Numbered from the stretch's first letter, positions 32,901 through 45,060 are shown. The stretch: 64,000 bases of DNA from Pomphorhynchus laevis (GCA_012934845.2 WNNJ02002292.1:62001-126000), one strand, 5' to 3'. Program-made: numbers and translations. Notes: a model not told the origin generated them from the letters alone.

Positions 32901-34180
32901 CATCTGATATGGCCGGCATCAACATTAGTAGACGTATATTTCTACCTAAGAAAAATCCGGTCTCATGTCTTAAAGACCTGCGACCCATATAGATTCAAAA
33001 TTCCCTCGTATCGATCTACGAAAACGCGCTTGTGCGTAGAATCCGCGATCATTTAAGTAGGCGAAATTTAAACCCACCAAGTTTCCATGGGTTCGTCAAA
33101 GGTCGCTCGGTCCATTCAGCTGTAGGTGAAGTGCATCAGTTCTGTCAGGAGAATAGTCATTAACTTGCTGTGGCTATTTTCCTTGATATTTCTGCTGCAT
33201 TTGAACGCATCTCAATTCTCTTTGTTATCTCTTCTCTCAGGTCTATCGGGTTGCCTGCGAGAATTGTTAACAGGGTGGAGATACTGCTGTATACCAAGCA
33301 ATTTTACAATGAAGACGACCCTGATGTGCGTCAGTTCTACCCTATTACGGGTGTACCTCAAGGATCCCCACTTTCTCCTATCTCATATCATGCTGCTTCC
33401 ATTGAACTCTTAAATATTTAAACGCGAACAACGTCTAGTGGTATACGCTGATGATACAACCGCCCTGTTCTCTATACGCAGGTGCAAAGACCTAGTCTTG
33501 GACATCAGCCTTTTCTTTTTAAGATTAAAAGACCAGTTAACCCGGTCCAATCTTATTTTAAACTCCGCGAAATCGCAGGTGGTTGTCTTCCATTGCTCCC
33601 CTGCAACAAAGCAGAAACTTAAGAGATTAGCACTCTTTGCCCGCTCCTCCATTTTGACTAATCAACCACTCCCTGTCTTCACTAGTCGAATAAGATACCA
33701 GGGGTTCACCGTTATGGTGAACTGGTCGGCGAAAGCAGACCTGGATAGACTTAAACGTATCCTGAAGAGAGCTAGGTGGGCTCTGAAACGGGCCCAGCAT
33801 CTGTCATTAAGAGATAAAATCCAAGTTCGCCTCTGGGGCACTTAAGTTATCTCGGGATTAGTCTTCTTCTCTAGAGTACGTCCCCCAGAGCAAAGGCTAA
33901 GGTTTCTCAGCTCTTCGTCTCTCGATTACTCAGCACAGTCCGCCTCGATTGAACTTTTTTTTGGGGGGGGGGTGAAATACCCCGGGTGGTTCAGTCGAAT
34001 AGCGGCGTGTTGGCTGGGCTGGAGGGCTCAGATCCCACTGGACCTGAGTCATGTGAGAAGATTAAACAATGTCATTATATCGATTCGTTTACTTCTTGTT
34101 TTTGTAGCTTTCTGTTTCTCTGTTTCTGACGATGAATTCTTTGTATTATTTATTTAAGAAAACCGTTATTATTAGAATTC
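29950..34180 (+). mobile_element. LINE-A copy 5, chimeric
   Basis: ORF1 is seen at 29964-30950: FRPFIAKYANRILLNSVKF, then knuckles YSTCHRWGHWASNC and CSNCGGSHPAWSRKC, then MTDKDILSVMDVKI. The ORF1-ORF2 junction occurs twice (about 31080-31150 and 31560-31630), because a second ORF1 C-terminal piece (31150-31560, with DDELLKTTDTRINAAVQRM) lies between them. ORF2 follows: LNILQWNSGGASALRLL, then the reverse transcriptase with IFLDISAAFERI, GVPQGSPLSPISY and LVVYADDTTALF (33.17-33.48 kb) and the PEQR tail. It ends near 34180 with AAGAAAACCGTTATTATTAG. Several stops and frame changes; dead. Confidence 0.85.
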
Positions 34181-34694
34181 ACTAAATAAACGCAAAATAT
34201 ATCTAATTGGCGCTTACCACAATGAAATATAAGAGATTTTCCAGAATTATTATTGGGGTGATAACTACCATATTCTTAAGTTGTATTCACTATGCTTTGG
34301 CTTTCACATTCTTCTAAAAGTGTTTGATTTGTGAGTTTTCCTTAGGGTTTAAAATTTTTAGCTAGTTTTAGAAAATTATAATTTGATAATTTGATAAAAT
34401 TATTATTAATAATAGTTTATTTGGCCAAATTACAGTCATATCAAGTTGTATCTGAAAGCTTCAAAAATTTAAATCTTCAGTTCTCAACCTGGATTCATCA
34501 GGAATTGTACTGAAAATATAAGCGGTTTATCAAATTTTAGAGCTTGCAAGAATGGACGTTTTAGTATTGTTTTCAAGTACGTATTCAAGTAATTACACAA
34601 GTTCTCGATCTCAGTTAACTATCTGATTGTTAATTTTAGAAAGCTTGATTCAAGAATGGACGTTTTAGTATTGTTTTCAAGTACGTATACAAGT
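34181..34694. other. Non-coding stretch with a short direct repeat
   Basis: No gene seen. A 45-bp direct repeat (AGAATGGACGTTTTAGTATT and onward) occurs at 34549 and 34653, 104 bases apart. Confidence 0.5.
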
Positions 34695-35104
34695 AATCAG
34701 ATCAGATAACTGAGTCTACGTATTTTATACGACATATAAATAAAAATAAATAATTATATAAGGTTTTATACAACTTATATTTATATCAGGTTAAAATTTA
34801 AAATTGAAGTTTAAAATAAAAATCAAATTTTATGAATCGACTAATACATAACAGATGATGTATTGGAATGTAAATTGGAGGTCATCAGGAGTAACTCAAG
34901 TTTTAAATTTAAATCTGCAGAATATTTTCCTGAAGTATAATAGAATTTATTATTAAAATTTAAAATAAAAGTCAATTTGTATGAATTGACTAATAAATAA
35001 CAGACAATGTATCAGAATAAGGATAAGATGTCATCAGGAGATACTGCTATGCTATCAGGTTTCGACCCCTATCTCCTTTATCCAACATAGCAGCTGGGCC
35101 AAAT
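34695..35104 (-). repeat. 410-bp direct repeat, first copy (PLE 3' ends)
   Basis: Matches 35501-35910 at a constant offset of 806 bases, with only a few substitutions and no length change. Read on the minus strand it holds a PLE RNA module (near 35030-35100) and a PLE terminus (CGTAGACTCAGTTATCTGAT) near 34700-34720. Confidence 0.85.
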
Positions 35105-35515
35105 GCATACTAATAACGTATTTCATCTGAAGAAATTTGATTATTTAGTTCACCTTATTCTAATACGAAATATATTGTTTATTATCCATAAAATATCGTA
35201 CCTTATAAAACTACACATTATATAAAATCTTAAGATTAAAATATTCATTTTTGTAGTACAAAATACGTAGACTCAGTTAACTGATCTGATTGTTAATTTG
35301 TCTAGTAATAGATACCGAAATCTGATTACACATCAGTTCTTCCTGATAACCTCTAATCTTAATTATGGTGTATCGAATATGATTGAGCTGGCCAAACACT
35401 CCAGCTTTGTGCTGCTGATATTTTTATAAACATGAATTTTCGTAAACATTTACTGTGTATATTTTATAAACAGATTTCTTCTGATTTTTTAAACATAACA
35501 AATCAGATCAGATAA
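34995..35515 (-). repeat. Large inverted repeat, right arm
   Basis: Reverse complement of 26640-27145. It includes a PLE end in minus sense, a short plus-sense PLE end (35270-35370) and the GGCCAAACACTCCAGC/GTGCTGCTGATA tail also seen in the SINE-like repeat at 24 kb. Confidence 0.75.
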
Positions 35516-35910
35516 CCGGGTCTACGTATTTTATACGACATATAAATAAAAATAAATAATTATATAAGGTTTTATACAACTTATATTTATATCAGGTTAA
35601 AATTTAAAATTGAAGTTTAAAATAAAAATCAAATTTTATGAATCGACTAATACATAACAGATGATGTATTGGAATGTAAATTGGAGGTCACCAGGAGTAA
35701 CTCAAGTTTTAAATTTAAATCTGCAGAATATTTTCCTGAAGTATAATAGAATTTATTATTAAAATTTAAAATAAAAGTCAATTTGTATGAATTGACTAAT
35801 AAATAACAGACAATGTATCAGAATAAGGATTAGAGGTTATCAGGAGGAACTGCTATGCTATCAGGTTTCGACCCCTATCTCCTTTATCCAACATAGCAGC
35901 TGGGCCAAAT
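35501..35910 (-). repeat. 410-bp direct repeat, second copy
   Basis: Second copy of 34695-35104. It continues without a break into the PLE coding remnant that follows, so this copy is the native 3' region of that element and the first is the duplicate. Confidence 0.85.
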
Positions 35911-36290
35911 ACGTGATAATGACATATTTCCTCTGATTAAATTTGAGTATATAGTATCTTATTATAATACAAAGTATATTATTTATTATCCATCCATAAA
36001 AATTTTCCGCTAATGATTTTAAATTTATTTTTAATATTATTTTGTTGATTTATATATTTTATTATTTTCTGTTTAATTTTATTTTTATTGTAACCTAGTT
36101 TAAAATATGTATCTATTAAATTATTTTTTTGAATTTGAAGAAATCCAATATCATTACATATTGTTTCAATTCTTAAAATTTCATTATTTAATGTATTATA
36201 TTTTATATTATATGGTATGCATGAATGCTCATGCAAAAATATCTTTCTTGTAAATTTAAATATGTCATATTTACGATATAAATTAAAAGT
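35911..36290 (-). mobile_element. PLE fragment: C-terminus of the RT protein
   Basis: Minus strand 36236-35979 is open and reads MHEHSCIPYNIKYNTLNNEI to SGKFLWMDNK, the same C-terminal end as the PLE at 19.9 kb. It is followed by the 3' region with the RNA module (35830-35905). The upstream coding part is missing: after about 36290 the match stops. Confidence 0.85.
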
Positions 36291-36394
36291 AGTTAATACA
36301 TCCCTATTATCAGGCTCGTTTTCATCTGATAATGGTGTCGTTTAATTATCAATTGTATAATTTATCTCATTAATTTTTTATTTATATTTATATC

Positions 36395-36545
36395 AAGTTA
36401 AAATTTGAAATTTAAAATAAAATTCAATTTTATAAATTGACAAATAAATAACAGACGATGTATAATAAGGATAAGAGGTCATAAGGAGGAATTGCTATGT
36501 TATCAGGTTTTGACTCCTATTCTTCGACCCAACATAGCAGCGGGG
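36395..36545 (-). mobile_element. PLE 3'-region fragment
   Basis: Minus-sense copy of the RNA module: CCCCGCTGCTATGTTGGG and AACCTGATAACATAGCAATT, with the usual TGTTATTTAT(T)TGTCAATT downstream. It ends about 230 bases before the zinc-finger gene. Confidence 0.7.
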
Positions 36546-36568
36546 ACAAGTTTCAAGTTTTATGATAT

Positions 36569-36598
36569 AAAGCTTTTGCTTCAAAAAGCAAAAGCTTT
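36569..36598. repeat. Perfect 13-bp hairpin upstream of the zinc-finger gene
   Basis: AAAGCTTTTGCTT and its complement around CAAA. It lies in the putative leader or intron of the gene at 36772; its role is unknown. Confidence 0.5.
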
Positions 36599-36771
36599 GA
36601 GTAAGTTTAAAAAGCATTATGGTAAAAATATCTTAATTACAGTTTCGGAATAAGTATTTGTTTGATAAATGTTTACTGAAAAACAATACTTTGTGTTCTA
36701 AATTGATTCTGCTAAACAATCAACTAATTAATTTGCTTTGATTTAACTTTTCTGACTAGCTTCTATTCCAG

Positions 36772-37899
36772 ATGGCTGGTATCGATCGACTTCGTAAATG
36801 GAACAGTGAATTACCTCCAGCCTGTAATATTTGTTATGTTGAATTTAGTGGTGCGCAATCCGCCGAAGCTCATTTCAGCATAAAATCAAATTCAAATCAC
36901 AGCAAACGTTTAGAAAACTATCTGGAATTTAAGGATAAACCCGATACCATTGGGTGTCGGATTTGTAATTGTAAAATAAACACGATAGAGCAGCTGAACA
37001 AACATACAGATAGTCCAAAGCACATCGCTAAAGCTCGAGCAAAGCTGAAAATTGAAAATTTGATGGAAATGTATGTCAAATGTAAACCAGCAGCCAACTC
37101 AATATTGCCATCATCAGTCGACGATTGTAAAAACGATCATGTCTGCCAGTCTATTACTACCGCGTCTGTATACAGTAATGGCCATCATACGAGCAAGAAA
37201 GGGGAGTTGGAAAGCTCTTCCTTTAGCAACTTAAAAAATGATAATATTGACGAATTGTTGATTGCTTCGAATATCAACAATGAACGAGAACATAATGAAT
37301 TTCTTTTTAAAACGACTGGCCACAATTCAAATTTGCAGAACCACGATGAAAAGTGTAATGGAGAGATCAATGATTTCTCAAAAGAGGCGGATCTTATTAA
37401 TTTTACCGATTTTGGTGATAACGATGCTGACGTTAATGGCAATACCAGTTCATCTAAGGACTTTGATACCTTGAAATCTGTATTTCGTGTCACTACTAAA
37501 ACCACAGATGTACAGGTACTGAAAGCAAAAATATCATCTAGTGAAGGGCTAGATGATAATATTAGCGAGCCAAATCTGCTTGATAAATCACAGTCCGACT
37601 GTACGAAGAGATATACATACTCAGAAATCATTGGTACTTGGTCTGTACAGCAGAAAAAAAATAAAAGAGACCTGGATGAACTATCTTTACAAAATGGCTA
37701 TTCTGATTCAATTGAAACCTTAGATACTGTTGATGAAGACATGAAAGTGAAGAATAGAGAAGTTATGGGTGATTGCATCAAAGAACGTTCCACGGATAGT
37801 GATGAGTGTTCAACAAAGTTTGAAGATTCGTTAAATTTAATTTGGGACAATGTCTTGCTAGATACGATTTGTAACGGTTCATTGCATAATTTTACCTGA
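36772..37899 (+). CDS. Two-zinc-finger protein (JAZ/U1-type C2H2), host gene
   Basis: An intact 375-codon frame. Two zinc fingers lie near the N-terminus: C18-X2-C21-X12-H34-X8-H43 (PPACNICYVEFSG) and C62-X2-C65-X12-H78-X5-H84 (GCRICNCKINTIEQLNKH), the latter a good fit to the U1/JAZ type that binds double-stranded RNA or RNA-protein complexes. The rest is acidic, Asn/Ser-rich and probably disordered. The ATG comes directly after TTCTATTCCAG with a pyrimidine-rich run, so the start may lie just inside an exon after a leader intron; an upstream exon was not found. AATAAA follows 85 bases after the stop. I do not recognise an orthologue, and the function is not known. Confidence 0.75.
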   Translation: MAGIDRLRKWNSELPPACNICYVEFSGAQSAEAHFSIKSNSNHSKRLENYLEFKDKPDTIGCRICNCKINTIEQLNKHTDSPKHIAKARAKLKIENLMEMYVKCKPAANSILPSSVDDCKNDHVCQSITTASVYSNGHHTSKKGELESSSFSNLKNDNIDELLIASNINNEREHNEFLFKTTGHNSNLQNHDEKCNGEINDFSKEADLINFTDFGDNDADVNGNTSSSKDFDTLKSVFRVTTKTTDVQVLKAKISSSEGLDDNISEPNLLDKSQSDCTKRYTYSEIIGTWSVQQKKNKRDLDELSLQNGYSDSIETLDTVDEDMKVKNREVMGDCIKERSTDSDECSTKFEDSLNLIWDNVLLDTICNGSLHNFT

Positions 37900-37983
37900 T
37901 CGTAAACCGTGATTAGTTTGTTGAACTTACATTTGTTCTTTATTGAAGTTACATTTGTTCTTTCATTCCATTTGTTCTTTAAA

Positions 37984-37989
37984 AATAAA
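37984..37989 (+). promoter_or_regulatory. Polyadenylation signal AATAAA
   Basis: AATAAA 85 bases after the stop of the zinc-finger gene; a plausible but not unique signal in this AT-rich DNA. Confidence 0.45.
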
Positions 37990-38925
37990 AGAATATTTAC
38001 CCAAGTGTTCTCGTTCGAAATAGATATTAATGTAATGTATACATCATAATAATATAATAATTCCTTTATTTAAGAACAAGCATCTATACTAGCTTGTAAA
38101 ATGTACACGCATGAAGTGTTAATATTACAAGAGAGATTTAAAAAGCCGAATAGAGAGAAGAAAGAATAACTTTACAATAATTTACAATTCTTATTTTTAC
38201 ATCGAAAATATAATTAAAATTTTAGAATATATTATATAAGACAAATAGATTTAAATTCAACAGATGAGTTGCTTGGTGACCATTTTAAATTTTTTTTAAT
38301 GGAAAAATTTATTTTAGTAAAACATACAGTCGAGGTTACCTGCAAGTGGGCTTAAAAAAAGATAGTTTAATAATAATTTTTTAGGTCTCATTTCAGACAC
38401 CAGGCGTTTGCTTTTGTTAGCACCATTTTAAAAATGAAAATCATAACTGATTATTTGTTTAAATTTGTAATTTAGGAGCAAATTCCAAATTTGCAAATCT
38501 TGGAATTGCAATAATTCCAAAATTACAATAAATTATGATATATTGTGTTGTGTGATATACATATCACAATATATTATGATATTATGTTGAGATATGAAAT
38601 ATTTATTTGATTGTAGGATAAACGATGTATCTACCCAAATATTAATCTCAAAGTTATTAATCGTATTTACAATTAAATATTATAGATAGTGGCCACTTGA
38701 AGTGGTTACTTATATTTCACGTATTTCACCTGTAGCCCATGCGCTGCAAGCAACGTATACCTAATTGTTTGCACTTTCAATAGCTTATTTGATTAATATC
38801 TTTAATATACCCGCTTGTCATCAAAAAATTTATTATTGTTATGTATTCAAATGGAATACGCTCAGGGGAAAGAGAGTATAAATCAGCAATCATATTATAT
38901 TATTATCAATATATTTTGATATTTC
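37990..38925. other. AT-rich stretch without genes
   Basis: Nothing recognised apart from short palindromic TGATATATTGTG/CACAATATATTA runs near 38538-38578. Confidence 0.4.
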
Positions 38926-38986
38926 TGTAATGATATGTGATTTGGTATTTCATATGTTTAAATAAAGCCCTTGTTTTCTCAGTACA
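38926..38986 (+). repeat. Diverged solo LTR-like piece
   Basis: Begins TGTAATGATATG and ends CTCAGTACA, with AAATAAAGCCCTTGTTTTCT inside: a shortened relative of the 84-bp LTR that starts at 39068. Fossil of the same or a sister Ty3/Gypsy family. Confidence 0.45.
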
Positions 38987-39067
38987 ATGCATTTAAGCAA
39001 TGCATTGATATAATTTATATTGTCTTTTAATAAGCCCCCTCATTGAGTGCTCCTTCATTACTATCAA

Positions 39068-39151
39068 TGTAATGATACTTACCTTTTGACTTGTTATTCT
39101 AGATGTATTAGAATAAAGCCTATTCTTCTCTGCTTGAATTTACTCGGTACA
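39068..39151 (+). repeat. 5' LTR (84 bp)
   Basis: TG at the start and CA at the end (TGTAATGATACTTACC to CTCGGTACA), with AATAAAGCC inside. It differs from the 3' copy at one base. Confidence 0.85.
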
Positions 39152-42100
39152 ATTTATTCTAATACACTGTTACCATGGACAAGATCTTGAAGCCAAACAT
39201 CTTGGAATTGCATCCTGATGACACGAATGCCGAGCGCACCTGGAGACATTGGCTCATACGTTTCAAGACATTCATTTCGTCCTTGGAGTCACCGTCCGAT
39301 AGTGACAAATTTCACATTTTTACGAACCTGGTTTCAGCGGAGGTTTACGACCTTTTTCGAGAAACGGAAACTTACGAAGACGCGTTATCGACGTTATCTA
39401 CTACGTACGTCAAATCGAAAACGGATTTGTTTCTGCGACATCAATTGCGTAATCAGCGCCAATCGTCCAACCAAACAATCGATCAATTCATAAGGCATAT
39501 CGAATCTCTGGGTCGTGAATGTCCATTCGAGGCTGTAACAGCTCAAAATCATCGAGATTTATTTTTACGCGACACGTTCGTCGCAGGAATCAACTCACCG
39601 ATAATTCGGCAACGCCTGCTTGAAGCTGCGGTACACAATAAAGCCAAGGCGTACGAGCTTGCACGAACTTTGGAAGACGCGCATACTCAAGCAAGCCATT
39701 TCACAGAACAATCAAACTTAAATATGGGTTGTGAATCGATGACCATAAATGAACTACATGAAAATATACAAGAAGAACTTCCTTGTCAAATACAATGTAA
39801 CTCGGTAGAACGTCGCAAATGCTACTTTTGTGGAGATACAATTCACAAACGAGATCGATGTCCTGCTAAGAATATCACTTGTCGTACTTGCGGGAAGTTG
39901 GGTCATTTCGCACGGGTGTGTAAATCCAAACGACAAATTTCAACAGGTGTCCATTCCGTGCTAGGTAGCACTTCTTTCTTTCAAGATTCTGCCGCGACGC
40001 TACCAACAATTCAAATTTGTATAAAAGGGGTTTCGTTAAATGCGTTGATTGATACAGGTAGTGCACTCAATTTGATAAGACCTGATATTTCCACTTTGTG
40101 CAAACTGACATCGAACCCCTCAACTATACGTGTGTCTATGGCGAACACCGCATTCTCGACTAAATTACGACAATTCGTGGTAGCGGATATATCAGCTGAT
40201 GGCAGACCTTACAAGAATATAAAATTCCATATTTTGTCGTCTTTATGTTCGGATGTTATACTTGGCCGGCCATTCCTTTCAAGACACACTTCGTTACTTA
40301 TGAAATTCAACGGTTCCGAGCCTTGTTTTACAATTGGAGCTGCAGAAGCTTTGACAGTTGAATCTCCTCAGCTATTCAAATTTCTGGACGAATCCATCCA
40401 TCCTATCGCAACAAAATCTCGTAGAAGAAATCCGTACGATGAAAAGTTCATTGACAGCCAAATCAAACAACTATTATCCGACGAAATTATCGAACCAAGT
40501 CAATCGCCCTGGCGCGCTCAAGTACTCATTGTCAATCAGAACCAAAAGAGACGGATGGTTGTTGACTATTCGGAAACTGTCAATAAATTTACTCAGCTCG
40601 ACGCCTTCCCACTTCCACGAATTGATGATTTTATCAACAAATTAGCTCCATATTCCTTTTACAGTTGTCTCGATCTTAAATCAGCTTACCATCAGATTTT
40701 GCTGCGCAGTGACGAGCGTCATTATACTGCTTTCGAGGCGAATGGATCCTTATATCACTTCAATCGTCTACCATTCGGTCTCACAAACGCCGTTCCTGCT
40801 TTTCAACGAGTTATCAATGGGATAATTAATAGAGAGAAGTTGACAGACACCTACGCTTATCTGGATGATGTCGTGATCGGCGGAAGAAGTAAAGAGCAAC
40901 ATGACAGTAACCTGAAGCGTTTTCTAAACGTAGCCACAAAATACAATATAACCTTGAACAATTCAAAGTGTGTGTTCGCGTCTTCGTGTATACGAATACT
41001 TGGTTACCAAATTTCTAAAGGAAAAATGTCCCCTGACCCCAATCGAGTGATTTCAGTTACTTCCCTTGAGGAACCCAAGAACGCAGCATCCTTAAAGCGT
41101 ATTGTTGGTTTGTTCGCCTACTACAGTTCCTGGATTAAAGATTTCTCAAAGTTGATTCGTCCTCTAATTGATTCTCAGTCTTTCCCATTATCTCATTCTG
41201 CACTGAAAGCTTTCCATACTTTGAAGGAACGTATAGCTGAAGCCATTTTGTCAACCATCGACTTTGAATTGCCATTCACGATAGAGACAGACGCAAGTGA
41301 GCGATCGGTTGGAGCTTGTTTGTCTCAAAATAGTAAGCCTGTCGCCTTCTTTTCAAGATCCCTCGACAAAAACGCGAAACGATTCACCGCCATTGAAAAG
41401 GAAGCGCTGGCTATTGTTGAAGCGTTAAGATACTGGAGACACTATTTGTACATCCAACCATTCAAGATTATTACGGATCAGCGTTCTGTTTCATACATGT
41501 TCAGTGCTCACAACAACAAAATAAAGAACGACAAGATATTAAGATGGCGTTTGGAGTTGTCCCAATTTAAATTTGATATCCAGTACCGAGCTGGGAAGCT
41601 CAATCATGCCGCTGACGCTCTTTCTCGCGACGCGTTCTGCAACTCTGTCTCATTCTCCAATCATGATCTTCAGCATCTTCGTAAAGTCCATAGTCAATTA
41701 TGCCACCCGGGAATTACTCGCCTTTGACATTTCGTGCAAAAACGGAACCTCCCATTTTCCCTCTCGGATGTTAGGAATATTTCAAGCGAGTGCAAAAGCT
41801 GCGCTATATTGAAACCAAGATTTTTTTCGTCCACCTGAGGCTAAACTTATAAAATCAAGTATGCCATTTGAACGCTTGTCTATGGATTTTAAGGGCCCAA
41901 TTCCTACAAAGAACAATAAAAGGTATTTGTTAACCGTCATTGACGAGTATAGCAGATTCCCCTTTGCCTTTCCATGTTCTGATATGACTACACACTGTCA
42001 TAGACTGTTTAACCCAGATCTTTTCAATTTTCGGTTCACCTGCTTCAATCCATTCTGATCAAGGTACGGCTTTTACCTCTAAGGAAATCCAGTCATTCCT

Positions 42101-42940
42101 CTCTCATCACGGGGTGGCGATTACTCATTCAAGTTCATACAACCCTGCTGGCAATGGTCAAGTCGAGCGCCTTAATGGTGTACTATGGAAGGCAATATCA
42201 TTGCGTTTACATGACCTCGGAAAGAAAACAGATGAGTGGCAAAGTGTATTACCACAATGTCTCAACGCTATTCGATCACTTCTGTGTACTGCCACGAACC
42301 ACACACCACATGAACGACTCTTTACATTCAGCCGACGCTCTATAAATGGTCATGATCTTCCGTCTTGGTTATCAAACCCTGGCCCAGTCTTAATAAGACG
42401 CTTTAATAAAACGAACAAATACGAGAACCCTGTGGAAAAAGCTGAAATTGTGTACGCCAATCCCAATTTTGCTCTCGTGAAGTTACAAAACGGGAGGGAG
42501 ATATATATATATATCAACTCGACATTTATCCCCGTATCCCAGAGTCGACGAAAACCTCAATATCAACTCGTCCGATGGAGACATTCCCTTTGACCTTGAA
42601 ACTTTGAATTTATACGATGGCGATAAAATGTGTGATCAGGCATCAATAAATGACCATTCAACAGTAAATAGCAATTCTCATTCACGTTCAGATAAGCGTT
42701 CTGATGAAATCACTGTCAACCCTGAAAACTTGGATGCAACGAAGTATATCGATGAGACGGTCAATCACAACGAGGAAAACGAACTATCCAGACAGGATGA
42801 ATCATTTCTCTTAAATACTGATAATACGTGCCAGAGCAACTACCCTACGAGATACTTCAATCGTTCTGAAAATGGGGAACTACGACCTCAAAGAAATCGA
42901 AGAAGTCCTGCGTACTTAAATGATTATGTCGTGGGGAGAA

Positions 42941-43024
42941 TGTAATGATACTTACCTTTTGACTCGTTATTCTAGATGTATTAGAATAAAGCCTATTCTT
43001 CTCTGCTTGAATTTACTCGGTACA
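42941..43024 (+). repeat. 3' LTR (84 bp)
   Basis: Same length and ends as the 5' copy; one difference (CTCGTT against CTTGTT). Confidence 0.85.
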
Positions 43025-43359
43025 CACTCGTTGATCGTTTGTTGAATAGTTACGTTGATCAGGCTTTCTTTGGTCTCGTATACTAATCGTCATTCATTAT
43101 TGTATTATCTACATTGCCGAGGGAGAAAGAGATGTGCCGTCTACAAACTAGATTCAAAAGTCGAGCTCTTTTGGGACAACAAAGTTTCTCGTGGAGTTTT
43201 TTCTGGTCACGAGTCTCTTTTATAGATTAAGCATTTCAACTTATATACAAGATAAGGTACTTCGGCATGATTTTACTTTCCTAGTCGATATATAATGTCG
43301 AATTTGCAATCAGGTAATTACAGGCTCCACCTCAATATGTTGCCATTTTTTATTTGTTT

Positions 43360-45060
43360 AAGTGAAATAAAACCATAAATGAAATTAAACGGTGGTTCGT
43401 CAATAGTGTGAACATTCGGACTGATAACAAATGTCGACAATGACGATTCGACTTTAAGATGCCAAGAGCTTCTTTCTCTATAGATGAGAACAAGAGGGCA
43501 TGGTTATTGAGTAAATGGGAACAAACGATACTGGTTTCCTTCATGCTATACAGTAGCCATGTTGCTGGTATCCGTCTCAATTACAAAAAGTAATTTGAAG
43601 TTGATTTTCGATAATGTCGCTTCGGCAATTGATGCTTTGATTTGTTCGAAGGAATTTACGGCATTACTGTCTATGGGAACTTCGAAATGTTTCGCAATGG
43701 TATGATAAGTTTTGAATATGGTTGGATCCAACAAGCATAATAAGCGAATAAATCCGCCATTCGTTGGTGCGACTTAGAATCTTGTAGAACTTTTAATTTT
43801 TGTAAAGGATAAATTCAGTCTAGATCAGTCGAATGTTCCCATCAGAGAATAAGTAATCAAATAATTTTACATTTGAAGTACCGATTGTGCTCTTTGTTCA
43901 ATTAAGTGAAATGTCATATTACATGTTTTCAAGCAGCTGATCTTTAACTCCTTGTTTTGATGATCTTTTGCTCCGATTACGACCTCGTCCAGGTATGAAT
44001 AAGTATCTTCAATATTTTCTGTGATTAACCCATCAAAACGTCAATACGACGTTCGTTAGACTGAAGAAGGTTGTTTGAATTGAAATAATTGCTTATTCGC
44101 TTCAAAACCTGTATAATTACGTTCGTCAGGCCAAAGTAGTATTTGATAAGCGAATTTTTTTATACCGAATCGACTGAATACCCGATACGATAACAATTGA
44201 TTAATCAGATCGTCAATACGAGGCTACGAAAACGTTCTTAGGAAGGTGAATCGGTTAATCGTAGAAGATTAGTCTATAACAATTTATAGACGGATTGCTT
44301 ACGACGGCTACTTGGGCATGCCATGAATATTTGCTTGATTCAATAATATTATCTTGAAGTAGCTTGTTTACTTCAGCTTTAATAAAATATTTTTCTTGTG
44401 AATTCCTGCGTCGCGATTTTGTTGCGATTGGCCGAATGTCTTTGGATGTGTAGTTGAATACCGTTAGTGGCTCAAATTTCATTATGGTTAAAAATTCTAC
44501 TGAACGAAGTAGTATTTCGTTTTGGAACTGAATAGTAAGACTTGGTTGCCGTTTTAGAAACATTCGGCTAATAATTATATAATAGCATAGTGATGGAATA
44601 AGAAAAATTCGTGCATAGATATAAGCGATTATGTAATAACACTGTTAAATCGTTTGGTGCTTCATAGATATAAGGAAAGAGACATTTGCCGTCGAAATGT
44701 GAACATTATCTGAATCACGCTTATATTGGTATGCATCTGATATGTGATACCTCATCAAATTCAACACACTGTCTGTATCCAAAAAGGCCCCTAGTACTAT
44801 GATATTAATCACAATATTAACGAAAAGACCATTTTGACGGATAACATAATCGATTGTACTTGCAATCACACTCTTGATAGTTTCGTCTGAAGTTTTTCGT
44901 GATTTACACACTTTCGAATAACGTCCGACTTCGCCATATAATAGACAGGAAACATTTCTGGCAAAACATCGACTGCGTGGGTGATTGCTACATCCACGGA
45001 AAAAAACCGTTTTGTGACTGCACGATATCAAGTATCGAAGTATTTATGAGAATTAATTAA
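43360..45060 (-). mobile_element. Decayed Ty3/Gypsy relative in reverse orientation
   Basis: Minus-strand pieces in order: knuckle region (GEVGRYSKVCKSRK, about 44.9 kb), protease region, reverse transcriptase N-part with IRPIATKSRRRN (compare IHPIATKSRRRN in the young element), and RNase H region with IEKEALGILKS (about 43.5 kb). It is the same family group as 39068-43024 but much older: heavily broken, probably more than ten breaks. No integrase and no LTRs were found. Confidence 0.75.

Larger units (their letters stand above)
39068..43024 (+). mobile_element. Ty3/Gypsy LTR retrotransposon, Mag-like, young
   Basis: Flanked by two 84-bp direct repeats. Parts in order: gag with two CCHC knuckles (CYFCGDTIHKRDRC and CRTCGKLGHFARVC, about 39.82-39.91 kb), aspartic protease (ALIDTGSALNL, about 40.05 kb), reverse transcriptase (LPFGLTNAVPAFQ and AYLDDV, 40.4-41.0 kb), RNase H (IETDAS, EKEALAI, 41.25-41.65 kb), integrase core (about 41.85-42.35 kb) and a tail rich in Arg/Pro at about 42.9 kb. 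Gag and pol share one frame. The very short LTR and the two knuckles recall the Mag lineage. The LTRs differ at one site, so the insertion is recent, but the copy is broken (about four breaks). No target duplication is visible. Confidence 0.9.
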
